From VRUE01 sp035260485 (lineage in GTDB: Bacteria > Actinomycetota > Thermoleophilia > Solirubrobacterales > 70-9): a stretch of 52,858 nucleotides of DNA. The notes under the pieces are model-generated. The model did not search any database. It was not told the DNA's origin and saw only the letters and a list, made by a program, of their open reading frames with translations. Each line of letters begins with the position of its first letter. The stretch's first letter is position 1. This document shows positions 9,071 through 16,492 of this stretch, one piece after another. Made by a program: the position numbers and the translations under genes. The DNA lies in NCBI GenBank assembly GCA_035260485.1, contig DATFVC010000051.1, forward strand, positions 1 to 52,858, in the 5' to 3' direction.

Positions 9071-10020
9071 CACGAACTCACCTTACTCGGCTCATCCGCC
9101 CCGGCAGGGACCTCGACGAAGTCGAGCCACTCCAGGTACTCCTCCGCACGACCGTGCAGCGCGTCCTGGAACTTGGCCTGGATCACACGCGTGATCTCGC
9201 CCGGCTCGCCCAGCGGGTGGTCGTCGACCTCGCGAACCGGAACGAGCTCGGCCGCCGTTCCGGTGAGGAAGACCTCGTCGGCGAGGTAGAGCTCGGCACG
9301 GGCGATGTCGCGCTCCTCGACCGTGTAGCCGAGGCCCTGAGCGATCTGCACGATCGAGTTGCGGGTGATCCCGTCGAGGATCGCCGCGGTGTGAGGGGGC
9401 GTGCAGATCGTGCCGTCGCGGACGACGAAGACGTTCTCGCCGGAGCCCTCGGAGACGAAGCCGTGCTGGTCGAGCAGGATCGCCTCGTCGTAGCCGGCGT
9501 TGGTCGCCTCGGTCTTGGCGAGGACCGAGTTGAGGTACTGACCGGAGGCCTTGGCGTGCGGGATCAGGCTGTCGCCCGAGATCGTCCGCCAGGAAGAGAC
9601 CTTGGTGCGGATGCCGTGGCGGGAGCCCTCCTCGCCAAGGTAGACGCCCCACGGGAAGGCGGCGACGATCACGTCGATCGGGGCGTCCGTCGCGTACAGC
9701 CCCAGGTTGCCGTAGCCGCGGTAGGCCAGTGGCCGGATGTAGCAGGAGCCGAGGCCGTTGCGGCGCACCAGCTCGTTCGTCGCTTGGCGGATCTGCTCGA
9801 CCGAGTAGGGCAGTTGGAAGTAGTAGAGCTCGGCGGACTTCTCTAGCCGCGCCAGGTGCTCACGGTGACGGAAGACCGCCGGGCCGCGCTCGGTCTCATA
9901 GCAGCGGATTCCCTCGAAGACGCCGGTCCCGTAGTGCAGACCGTGGCTGAGGACGTGCGTCTTGGCCTCGTCCCAGGGCACGAACTCGCCGTTCTGCCAG
10001 ATCAGCTCCGCCGTCTCCAT
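9070..10020 (-). CDS. ilvE: branched-chain amino-acid aminotransferase
   Basis: IlvE is a fold-type IV PLP enzyme that interconverts Val, Leu and Ile with their 2-keto acids. At 316 aa it has the expected N-terminus with HVLSHGLHYGTGVFEGIR, the catalytic Lys in AKASGQYLNS near residue 156, and the phosphate-binding GFVSEGSGENVFVV. The class IV relatives D-amino-acid transaminase and aminodeoxychorismate lyase are less likely given the leuB and cimA neighbours. No Shine-Dalgarno sequence precedes ATG 10020. A candidate promoter ends about 9 nt before it, so the mRNA may be leaderless or nearly so. Confidence 0.95.
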   Translation of the reverse strand: METAELIWQNGEFVPWDEAKTHVLSHGLHYGTGVFEGIRCYETERGPAVFRHREHLARLEKSAELYYFQLPYSVEQIRQATNELVRRNGLGSCYIRPLAYRGYGNLGLYATDAPIDVIVAAFPWGVYLGEEGSRHGIRTKVSSWRTISGDSLIPHAKASGQYLNSVLAKTEATNAGYDEAILLDQHGFVSEGSGENVFVVRDGTICTPPHTAAILDGITRNSIVQIAQGLGYTVEERDIARAELYLADEVFLTGTAAELVPVREVDDHPLGEPGEITRVIQAKFQDALHGRAEEYLEWLDFVEVPAGADEPSKVSS

Positions 10021-10028
10021 CCCGGAAA

Positions 10029-10057
10029 AGTATGCCCGATGTGCGGCCGGGGGTCGA
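10029..10057 (-). promoter_or_regulatory. ilvE: candidate ilvE promoter, near-leaderless
   Basis: On the minus strand TCGACC (10057-10052, 4 of 6 to -35) and CATACT (10034-10029, 5 of 6 to the TATACT form of the -10) are 17 nt apart. The expected start point falls within a few bases of the ilvE ATG at 10020, and no ribosome-binding site is visible. The site lies at the extreme 3' end of leuB and just beyond it. This is a pattern match only. Confidence 0.35.
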
Positions 10058-10058
10058 G

Positions 10059-11165
10059 CTAGAGCTCCGCCAGCACGGCGTCGGTCATCTCCACGGTGCC
10101 AACTTCTGTCTCAGGCAAGGGGTTTTCCGGCAGCAGCGGCGGGGCGACCGTGCCGCTCAGCAGGTCCGGGGTGCGCAGGCCGCGCTCCAAGACCGTGTCC
10201 ACGGCGGCCTCCACCCGTGCGGCATCGCCGGGTCGCTGGAGACCGTGGCGCAGCATCATCGCGGCGCTGAGGAAGGTGGCCAACGGGTTGGCTATCCCCT
10301 TGCCAGCGATGTCGGGGGCGGAGCCATGGACCGGCTCGAACAGGCCGGGATCGCCCGCCTCGCCAAGGCTGGCCGAGGGCAGCATTCCCAGCGATCCGGT
10401 CAGCATCGCCGACTCGTCGCTGAGGATGTCGCCGAAGAGGTTCTCGGTGACGATCACGTCGAAGTCGGCCGGTCGCGAGACGAGCTGCATAGCGGCGTTG
10501 TCGACCAGCAGGTGCTCGAGCTCGGCGTTCGGGTACTCGCCGGCGACGCGGCTGACAACCTCCCGCCACAGCCGGGAGGTCTCCAGCACGTTGGCCTTGT
10601 CGACCGAGGTCACGCGGGCGGGCCGGCCCGAGCTCGCAGCGCGGCGCAGCGCCGCCTCGAACCCGGCTCGCGCGATCCGCTCGATCTCGGTGACCGAGTA
10701 CTCACAGGTGTCGTGGGCGGTGTCGCCCTCACGACCGCTGTCGCCGAAGTAGATGCCGCCGGTCAGCTCACGCACGACCAGCAGGTCGGTGCCCGAGATC
10801 CGCTCCTCGCGCAGCGGGCTGGCTCTGACCAGCGCCGGGCTGGGTCGCACCGGCCGCAGGTTCGCGTAGAGCCCCATCCCCTTGCGCAATCCGAGCAGGC
10901 CCTGCTCGGGGCGAGGTGCGTCGGGGTCGGTGGTGTCCCATTTCGGGCCGCCGACCGCTCCCAGCAGCACCGCGTCGGCGGTTTTGCACGCTTCGAGCAC
11001 CTCGTCGGTGAGCGCGACGCCGTGGACATCGATCGAGCGGCCTCCCACCAAGCGCTCGTCGAACTCGAACTTCCCGAGCGCTTCGAGCAGGCGGCGTGCG
11101 GCGGCGACGATCTCCGGGCCGATCCCGTCGCCGGGGAGAAGGACTATGCGTGGCGTGGCGCTCAC
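10059..11165 (-). CDS. leuB: 3-isopropylmalate dehydrogenase
   Basis: LeuB oxidatively decarboxylates 3-isopropylmalate to 2-ketoisocaproate with NAD, and in the citramalate route acts on methylmalate to give 2-ketobutyrate. The 368-aa protein starts IVLLPGDGIGPEIVAAA and contains the substrate and metal segment NLFGDILSDESAMLTGSLG typical of the isocitrate/isopropylmalate dehydrogenase family. GPKWD near residue 90 is also typical of LeuB. It follows the methyltransferase gene by 26 nt and is co-directional with leuC and leuD upstream and ilvE downstream. Confidence 0.96.
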   Translation of the reverse strand: MSATPRIVLLPGDGIGPEIVAAARRLLEALGKFEFDERLVGGRSIDVHGVALTDEVLEACKTADAVLLGAVGGPKWDTTDPDAPRPEQGLLGLRKGMGLYANLRPVRPSPALVRASPLREERISGTDLLVVRELTGGIYFGDSGREGDTAHDTCEYSVTEIERIARAGFEAALRRAASSGRPARVTSVDKANVLETSRLWREVVSRVAGEYPNAELEHLLVDNAAMQLVSRPADFDVIVTENLFGDILSDESAMLTGSLGMLPSASLGEAGDPGLFEPVHGSAPDIAGKGIANPLATFLSAAMMLRHGLQRPGDAARVEAAVDTVLERGLRTPDLLSGTVAPPLLPENPLPETEVGTVEMTDAVLAEL

Positions 11166-11191
11166 CGGGTGGGGACTCTATGCGGGCAGAG

Positions 11192-11974
11192 CTAGGCGCG
11201 AGCTTCGATGTTGAGGCGTACGTAGTCGAGCGTCAGCGGCTTGGGCGATTCGTCGAGGACCGCCTCGGCGAACGGACGACGGAGCTCCTCCGGGAGCTGC
11301 GCGAGGAGCGGTCCAAGCGTCACGGTCGAGGTGAACTCGAGCGGTTCGGCCGGGGACACCGGCTTCGGCTCTAGCCAGCAGCGAGCGCTGGAGAAGCCGG
11401 CCGCCAGAAGCCTTTGCTCGGTTTCCTCTGGGCCCGCGAAGTTCCACATCCCCGTCATTCGATTCATATGGGAGGCAAATCTAGGGAGGGCCGCCACCGT
11501 GGCGATCGCCTTGGCGTGCTCGGCGACGTTGCCCTGCCCACCGCACTGCGCCACCAGCCGTCCACCGGGGGCCAGAGCTGCACGCAGGCGTTTGAAGAGC
11601 CGATCGTGGTCGAGGATCCAGTGGAACGTCGCCGTCGAGAAGATCAAGTCGACCGGCTGGTCGACCTCCAGCTCCGAGAGATCGGCGACGAGGTAGGAGG
11701 CGTCGTCCCCCAGCCGCTCCTTCGCCTTGGCGATCATCGCCTCAGAGCCGTCGACCGCGATCAGGCGCCCGTCGGGAAGCCGTTGCGCGAGCTCGGCGGT
11801 GACTCGACCCGAGCCGCAGCCCGCATCGAGTGCCACCTCGTCGCCGCTCAGCTCGAGCCGCTGCAGCACCTCGACGCCCCAGCTGAACTGGGGGTCGGAG
11901 ACCGCGTCGTAGGTCTCGGCGTCCCAATCGCGCGGGCTGCTGTTCATCGACCCTGCCACGTCCCCAGCGCTCAT
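11192..11974 (-). CDS. trans-aconitate methyltransferase-like SAM methyltransferase
   Basis: This 260-aa class I SAM-dependent methyltransferase has motif I as LDAGCGSGRV near residue 45, an acidic motif II (IAVDGSEAMI) and FSTATFHWILDHDRLF, which together resemble the trans-aconitate 2-methyltransferase (Tam) group. Its ATG overlaps the leuD stop by 4 nt (ATGA), which fixes the start and implies translational coupling. Tam-type enzymes methylate tricarboxylates released by aconitase-like enzymes. The yeast relative Tmt1 also methylates 3-isopropylmalate. Sitting between leuD and leuB, it may act on an isopropylmalate-pathway acid or by-product; that substrate is inference. Confidence 0.8.
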   Translation of the reverse strand: MSAGDVAGSMNSSPRDWDAETYDAVSDPQFSWGVEVLQRLELSGDEVALDAGCGSGRVTAELAQRLPDGRLIAVDGSEAMIAKAKERLGDDASYLVADLSELEVDQPVDLIFSTATFHWILDHDRLFKRLRAALAPGGRLVAQCGGQGNVAEHAKAIATVAALPRFASHMNRMTGMWNFAGPEETEQRLLAAGFSSARCWLEPKPVSPAEPLEFTSTVTLGPLLAQLPEELRRPFAEAVLDESPKPLTLDYVRLNIEARA

Positions 11975-12534
11975 AGGGCCGTGGTCACAGGACCACGTGT
12001 GGCGGGGCGGGACGCCTCGAAGGCATCGATCGTCGCCGCGCTCTCCAGAGTGATGCCGATGTCGTCGAGGCCGTTCAACAGACGGTGTTTGACGTCGGGC
12101 TCGATCTCGAACTCGAAGACGCCGGCGGCGCTGGTCACCGTCTGGTCGTCGACGTCGATCCGCGCCTCTCCCGCCTCTCCCACTGCCCGACAATGCTCCG
12201 CGTCGAGCACCACCGGCAGCAGCCCCACCTTGGTGCAGTTCACATAGAAGATGTCGGCGAAGGATGGGGCGACAATTGCCTCGAAGCCGAAATCCTCGAG
12301 CGCCCAGGGGGCGTGCTCGCGGGAAGAGCCGCAGCCGAAGTTACGGCCGGCGACGAGGATCGGGTTCGACTCCAGCTCGATCTCGCCGTCGCGGATCCAG
12401 TCGTAGAAGAGGAACTCGCCGAAGCCGGTCCGCTCGACCCGCTTCAGGAACTGCTTGGGGATGATCTGGTCGGTGTCGACATCGGCCCTGTCCAGAACCG
12501 ACACCTTGCCCTCGATCACGTCAATCGGCCTCAT
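11971..12534 (-). CDS. leuD: 3-isopropylmalate dehydratase small subunit
   Basis: LeuD is the swivel subunit of the isopropylmalate isomerase LeuCD, which moves the hydroxyl group of 2-isopropylmalate (and of citramalate). The 187-aa protein shows DVDTDQIIPKQFLKR and NFGCGSSREHAPWAL, both diagnostic. ATG 12534 is preferred over an in-frame TTG at 12546 because GGAG lies 6 nt upstream of it, and it begins just after the leuC stop at 12537. The 3' end overlaps the next gene by 4 nt. Confidence 0.96.
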   Translation of the reverse strand: MRPIDVIEGKVSVLDRADVDTDQIIPKQFLKRVERTGFGEFLFYDWIRDGEIELESNPILVAGRNFGCGSSREHAPWALEDFGFEAIVAPSFADIFYVNCTKVGLLPVVLDAEHCRAVGEAGEARIDVDDQTVTSAAGVFEFEIEPDVKHRLLNGLDDIGITLESAATIDAFEASRPATRGPVTTAL

Positions 12535-12536
12535 CG

Positions 12537-13922
12537 TCAGCTCCAATCTCGAATATCGACGAAATGCCCCTCGACCGCGGCGGCGGCAGCCATCTTCGGG
12601 CTGACCAGGTGCGTCCTGCCGCCCTTGCCCTGGCGACCCTCGAAGTTGCGGTTCGAGGTCGAGGCGCAGCGCTCACCCTCGATCAGGATGTCTGGATTCA
12701 TCCCCAGGCACATCGAGCAGCCCGCCTCGCGCCACTCGAAGCCGGCGGCGCGGAAGACCTCATGCAGCCCCTCCTCTTCGGCGGCTATCTTGACCTGCTG
12801 GGATCCCGGCACGACCATCGCCCGCACTGAGTCGGCGACGCGCCGCCCGTCGACCACCGCCGCGGCCTCGCGTAGATCCTCGACCCGGGAGTTGGTGCAA
12901 GAGCCGATGAAGACGCGTTCGGGCTTGACCTCGGTCATCGGCGTGCCCGGCTCGAGCGCCATGTAGGCAAGTGCCCGTTCCGCCGACTCGCGATCGGCGG
13001 GGGAATCCATCGCCGCCGGATCGGGGACGGAGTCGGTGACCTCGATCACCATCCCGGGGTTGGTGCCCCAGGTGACCATTGGCGCAATGCCAGCCGCGTC
13101 GATCTCGACCTCGCTGTCGAAGCTCGCGCCGGGGTCACTGGGTAGCTGCCGCCAGCGCTCAACGGCCGCGTCGAAGTCGGCGGGCGCCGCGGCCCGGCCC
13201 CGCACCCACTCGAAGGTGGTCCCGTCGGGGGCGATCATCCCCGCCCGACCACCGCCCTCGATCGTCATGTTGCAGACCGTCATCCGGCCGGGCATCGAGA
13301 GGGACTCGATCGCCGGCCCGGCGTACTCGACCGCGTGGCCAACCATGCCGCCGGTGCCAAGACGGCCGATCGTGGCCAGGATCAGATCCTTGGGCGTGAC
13401 GCCTGGGCCCAACTCGCCGGCATAGGAGATCCGCATCGTCTTCGGCCGCTTCTGAACCATGCACTGGGTCGCCAGCACGTGCTCGACCTCGGAGGTGCCG
13501 ATGCCGAAAGCAAGCGCGCCGAAAGCGCCGTGGGTCGAGGTGTGGCTGTCGCCGCAGACGATCGTCATGCCCGGCTGGGTGACGCCGAGCTCGGGCCCGA
13601 TCACGTGGACGATCCCCTGCCGATCGGAGCCCAGCGAGAAGATCGGTATCCCGAACTCCTCGCAGTTGCGCTCGAGCGTTTCGACCTGGACCCGGGAGAG
13701 CTGATCGGCAATCAGGCTTGCCGCTTTGGTGCCGTCGGTCGGCACGTTGTGGTCGGCGGTCGCCAGGGTCTTCTCGGGACGGCGCACCGGCCGACCCGCC
13801 AGGCGAAGGCCGTCAAATGCCTGCGGCGAGGTCACCTCGTGGACCAGGTGCAGGTCGATGTAGAGCAGCCCGTCGGAAACCTCGTGCTCGCTCCAGATCT
13901 TGTCGAACATCGTCTTTGGCAT
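12537..13922 (-). CDS. leuC: 3-isopropylmalate dehydratase large subunit
   Basis: LeuC is the catalytic aconitase-fold subunit and holds a 4Fe-4S cluster. Cluster cysteines appear in FIGSCTNSR near residue 341 and in GCSMCLGMN near 401 and 404. CGDSHTSTHGAFGALAFGIG is the conserved aconitase segment. A strong GGAGGAG ribosome-binding site precedes ATG 13922, overlapping the end of the regulator gene two bases upstream. The 461-aa length is normal. With LeuD it serves both leucine synthesis and the citramalate route to isoleucine. Confidence 0.97.
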   Translation of the reverse strand: MPKTMFDKIWSEHEVSDGLLYIDLHLVHEVTSPQAFDGLRLAGRPVRRPEKTLATADHNVPTDGTKAASLIADQLSRVQVETLERNCEEFGIPIFSLGSDRQGIVHVIGPELGVTQPGMTIVCGDSHTSTHGAFGALAFGIGTSEVEHVLATQCMVQKRPKTMRISYAGELGPGVTPKDLILATIGRLGTGGMVGHAVEYAGPAIESLSMPGRMTVCNMTIEGGGRAGMIAPDGTTFEWVRGRAAAPADFDAAVERWRQLPSDPGASFDSEVEIDAAGIAPMVTWGTNPGMVIEVTDSVPDPAAMDSPADRESAERALAYMALEPGTPMTEVKPERVFIGSCTNSRVEDLREAAAVVDGRRVADSVRAMVVPGSQQVKIAAEEEGLHEVFRAAGFEWREAGCSMCLGMNPDILIEGERCASTSNRNFEGRQGKGGRTHLVSPKMAAAAAVEGHFVDIRDWS

Positions 13923-13924
13923 GG

Positions 13925-14530
13925 CTAGCTCCTCCTCAGTCCGGCGGCGATCACGGCGAGGAAACGTGAGGGCTCCTCGCCTTCGTTCTCGAAGTGGTGT
14001 GGAAGATCGGCGTCGAAGGTGACGCTGTCCCCGGCGTGCAGCTCGTGGCGTGCCCCGTCGACGATCAAGGCCAGCACGCCGGTCAGAACGACAGTGGTCT
14101 CGCGGCTCCCCGGCTCATGCATCGGGGGGTCCTCCGGTCCGCCGGTAGTCGCGCCCGGCTTCAGCGTGTGCAGGGAGACGTCGGCGCGCTGTCCGGGCAG
14201 CGGCGGCGTCAGCTCCTCGAAGCGATGGCCGCCGCGCTCGTAGCGACGGCGCTTTCCGGCACGGCTGATCGTGACATGCTCGCCCTCATCGAGTCGCAGC
14301 AATTGAGAGAGCGTCAGCTCCAGCCCCATCGCGATCTTCTCAGCGACGGCCAGGGTCGGGCTGGTCTCCCCCCGCTCGACCTGGGAGAGCATTGGCGCAC
14401 TGACGCCGCTGTGCAAGGCCAGGTCGCGGAGCGAGAACCCCATCGCATCGCGGAGGGCGCGGACCCTGCGCCCCACGACGGACGCGCTAGTGGCCTCAGC
14501 CCTCGAATTCTTCGTAACCGCAGCGCTCAT
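13925..14530 (-). CDS. XRE-family transcriptional regulator with C-terminal cupin domain
   Basis: The 201-aa protein has an N-terminal helix-turn-helix at about residues 20-75 (VRALRDAMGFSLRDLALHSG, SAPMLSQVERGETSPTL) and a C-terminal cupin_2 barrel at about 115-195 (HEPGSRETTVVLTG, LHAGDSVTFDADLPHHFEN). Such HTH-cupin proteins bind a small ligand in the cupin pocket. It is the first gene of the leuC-leuD-methyltransferase-leuB run, ending 2 nt before leuC. A 16-nt palindrome sits 7 nt upstream of its ATG and leaves no room for a Shine-Dalgarno sequence. It probably regulates itself and the leu genes. The ligand is unknown. Confidence 0.87.
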   Translation of the reverse strand: MSAAVTKNSRAEATSASVVGRRVRALRDAMGFSLRDLALHSGVSAPMLSQVERGETSPTLAVAEKIAMGLELTLSQLLRLDEGEHVTISRAGKRRRYERGGHRFEELTPPLPGQRADVSLHTLKPGATTGGPEDPPMHEPGSRETTVVLTGVLALIVDGARHELHAGDSVTFDADLPHHFENEGEEPSRFLAVIAAGLRRS

Positions 14531-14537
14531 TACGTTC

Positions 14538-14553
14538 GTACGTTATCACGTAC
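14538..14553 (-). promoter_or_regulatory. palindromic operator candidate before the XRE-cupin gene
   Basis: The minus strand reads GTACGTGATAACGTAC, a 6-bp inverted repeat around GATA. It ends 7 nt before the regulator ATG at 14530 and contains GATAAC, which could serve as a -10 element. A repressor bound here would block transcription of the regulator-leuC-leuD operon. Autoregulation is inferred from position. Confidence 0.5.
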
Positions 14554-14705
14554 AAAACGAACCCCATTCCCCCGTGCAGAACTGCGGCGAGCCAACGGCC
14601 CTCCCGTGAGACGACACGGTGCGACGGCGGATGCAGCTTCACCCGACACGCATCCACGCCGCGGACCAAACCGCGCGTGTGGCGCGCGAATGTGCCTTTT
14701 CTGGC
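14554..14705. other. leuA to XRE-cupin intergenic spacer
   Basis: No ORF with coding character is seen. A GC-only stem CGCGCG/CGCGCG (14672-14677 and 14683-14688) followed on the minus strand by GTTTGG is the only terminator-like structure after leuA, and it is weak. Confidence 0.3.
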
Positions 14706-16292
14706 TCAGGGGCCGGGGGTGTGCTCCACCGCAGCATCTGCGGTCGCCGCCTCGGCCTCGCGGATTGCGGCGCCCTCGAGCGCGTTCGACAGCGCCCGCA
14801 CGTAGGCCCTGGCCGATGCCTCGAGGATGTCCGTGGCGACTCCTTGACCGGTCGCGAGACGCTCGGCGGCGCGCAGCATCACCGTCACCTGGCCGAGGGC
14901 GTCCTCTCCACCGGTCACCGCCTCGACCGTGTACTGGCGCAGCTCGCACTCGGCGCCGGTGGCCTTCTGGATCGCGAGGAAGATCGCGTCGACCGGGCCG
15001 TCGCCGCTCGACTCGCCGACGGTCTCCTCGCCCGAAGGCAGGGTGACCGCGACCCTGGCCAGTGGCTCGCGGCGGGAACCGGCCTCGACCTCGAACCAGG
15101 CCAGCTCGTGGGCGTCGGTCCGCTCGCGCATCTCATCGGAGACGATCGCCTCCAGATCGAGCGCGGTGACTTGCTTCTTGCGATCGGCGATCTCCTTGAA
15201 GCGCTTGAAGGCGGCATTGAGGGCGTTGCCCTCGATCTTGAAGCCGAGCTGCTCCAGCGCGTCGCGCAGCGCGTGGCGGCCAGAGTGCTTGCCCAGCACG
15301 ATTGAGTTCGACTCGAGGCCGACTTCGGTCGCATCCATGATCTCGTAGGTGGTGCGCTCCTTCAGCACGCCGTCCTGGTGGATGCCGGACTCGTGGGCGA
15401 AGGCGTTGCGGCCGACCACGGCCTTGTTGGGTTGGATCGCGTAGCCGGTGAGACGGGAGACCATGCGGCTGGTGCGAGCCAGCTCGCGGCTATTGAGACC
15501 GGTTGTCAGCCCGTGGACGTCCTCCCGGGTTTTGATCAGCATCACGATCTCCTCCAGCGAGCAGTTGCCGGCGCGCTCGCCGATCCCGTTGACCGCGCAC
15601 TCAACCTGGCGGGCGCCGGCGAGGACGCCGGCATAGGAGTTGGCGACGGCCATCCCCAGGTCGTCGTGGCAGTGGACCGAGGTCTCGACCTCACGCAACC
15701 CCGGAACCAACTCGTAGAGGCGGCGGAAGTAGTCCGCGTACTCCTCGGGAGTGGTGTAGCCGACGGTGTCGGGGATGTTGACCACAGTCGCCCCCTCCTC
15801 GACCGCGATCGCGCAGACCTCGGCGGTGAACTCGACGTCGGCCCGAGTCGCGTCCATCGGCGAGAACTCGACGTCCTCGCAGTAGGACTTTGCCAGCGCC
15901 ACGGCGGCGCGGGCCTGGCCCTTGACGTCCTCGCGGTCAGTCTGCAGCTGGTGCTCGATGTGGATGTCGGAGGTCGAGATGAAGGTGTGGATGCGCGGCC
16001 TCTGCGAGTCCCGGATCGCTCCCCAGGCAGCGTCGATGTCGGCCTTGTGGGTACGGGCGAGACCGCAGATCGCCGGCCCCTCCACCTGACGCGAGATCGC
16101 CTCGACCGCCTCGAAGTCGCCGGGCGAGGTGATCGGGAAGCCGGCCTCGATCGTGTCTACGCCGAGCCGCGCCAGCTGCTGCGCGATCTCGACCTTCTCG
16201 GCCGTGTTGAGTGAGATGCCGGGCGACTGCTCGCCGTCGCGCAGCGTCGTATCGAAGATGTGGACGCGGTTTGCGTCAGATGCCGATGCCAT
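14706..16292 (-). CDS. leuA: 2-isopropylmalate synthase
   Basis: LeuA condenses 2-ketoisovalerate with acetyl-CoA, the first committed step to leucine. The TIM barrel begins IFDTTLRDGEQSPGISLN, with the metal-binding HCHDDLGMAVANS near residue 210. The C-terminal third is the LeuA allosteric dimerisation domain where leucine feedback acts in relatives. At 528 aa it is the LeuA type 1 form of most bacteria, not the longer mycobacterial type. ATG 16292 has a near-perfect AGAAGGAGGT ribosome-binding site. That site is complementary to the leucine-codon run of the upstream leader peptide, so translation is probably leucine-controlled. Confidence 0.96.
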   Translation of the reverse strand: MASASDANRVHIFDTTLRDGEQSPGISLNTAEKVEIAQQLARLGVDTIEAGFPITSPGDFEAVEAISRQVEGPAICGLARTHKADIDAAWGAIRDSQRPRIHTFISTSDIHIEHQLQTDREDVKGQARAAVALAKSYCEDVEFSPMDATRADVEFTAEVCAIAVEEGATVVNIPDTVGYTTPEEYADYFRRLYELVPGLREVETSVHCHDDLGMAVANSYAGVLAGARQVECAVNGIGERAGNCSLEEIVMLIKTREDVHGLTTGLNSRELARTSRMVSRLTGYAIQPNKAVVGRNAFAHESGIHQDGVLKERTTYEIMDATEVGLESNSIVLGKHSGRHALRDALEQLGFKIEGNALNAAFKRFKEIADRKKQVTALDLEAIVSDEMRERTDAHELAWFEVEAGSRREPLARVAVTLPSGEETVGESSGDGPVDAIFLAIQKATGAECELRQYTVEAVTGGEDALGQVTVMLRAAERLATGQGVATDILEASARAYVRALSNALEGAAIREAEAATADAAVEHTPGP

Positions 16293-16297
16293 GGGAC

Positions 16298-16392
16298 CTA
16301 CCTCCTTCTCCAGCTTTTCCGAATGACCTTGTCTCTCGCGGCTCTCGCGCCGCCCAGCGCTATTCCCCCCGAAGGGGGAGGAGAAGGAGTAG
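16298..16392 (-). promoter_or_regulatory. leuA: leuA attenuator: leader Leu codons pair with the leuA Shine-Dalgarno
   Basis: The leuA ribosome-binding region (minus strand 16311-16298, GGAGAAGGAGGTAG) is complementary over 13 bp, with one bulged G, to the leader-peptide codons CTA CTC CTT CTC C (16392-16380). Ten pairs are uninterrupted. Between the arms lie two more hairpins: a CCCCC-TTCG-GGGGG stem at the end of the leader ORF and a GCGGC/GCCGC stem. A ribosome stalled on the Leu codons would cover one arm and free the leuA start; fast translation would let the arm sequester it. The pairing is seen in the sequence; the mechanism is inferred. Confidence 0.7.
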
Positions 16393-16419
16393 CGACAGGC
16401 TGTTGAGCCGGTGCGTCAT
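16360..16419 (-). CDS. leucine-rich leader peptide of leuA
   Basis: A 19-codon ORF reads MTHRLNSLSLLLLLPLRGE. Eight of 19 residues are Leu, five of them consecutive. It has its own ribosome-binding site (GGAG 6 nt before ATG 16419) and stops 67 nt before leuA. This is the classic form of an amino-acid biosynthesis leader peptide. Its role is to report leucyl-tRNA supply to the leuA start rather than to make a functional product. The same frame is open further upstream to 16605, antisense to the MFS gene, which is judged meaningless. Confidence 0.78.
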   Translation of the reverse strand: MTHRLNSLSLLLLLPLRGE

Positions 16420-16492
16420 TCGTCGCTCCAGCTTAGCGTAGGCTGCGCGCATCGCAAGGCTCGATCGCACCACCGTCCTGGCCCTCTTTGCG

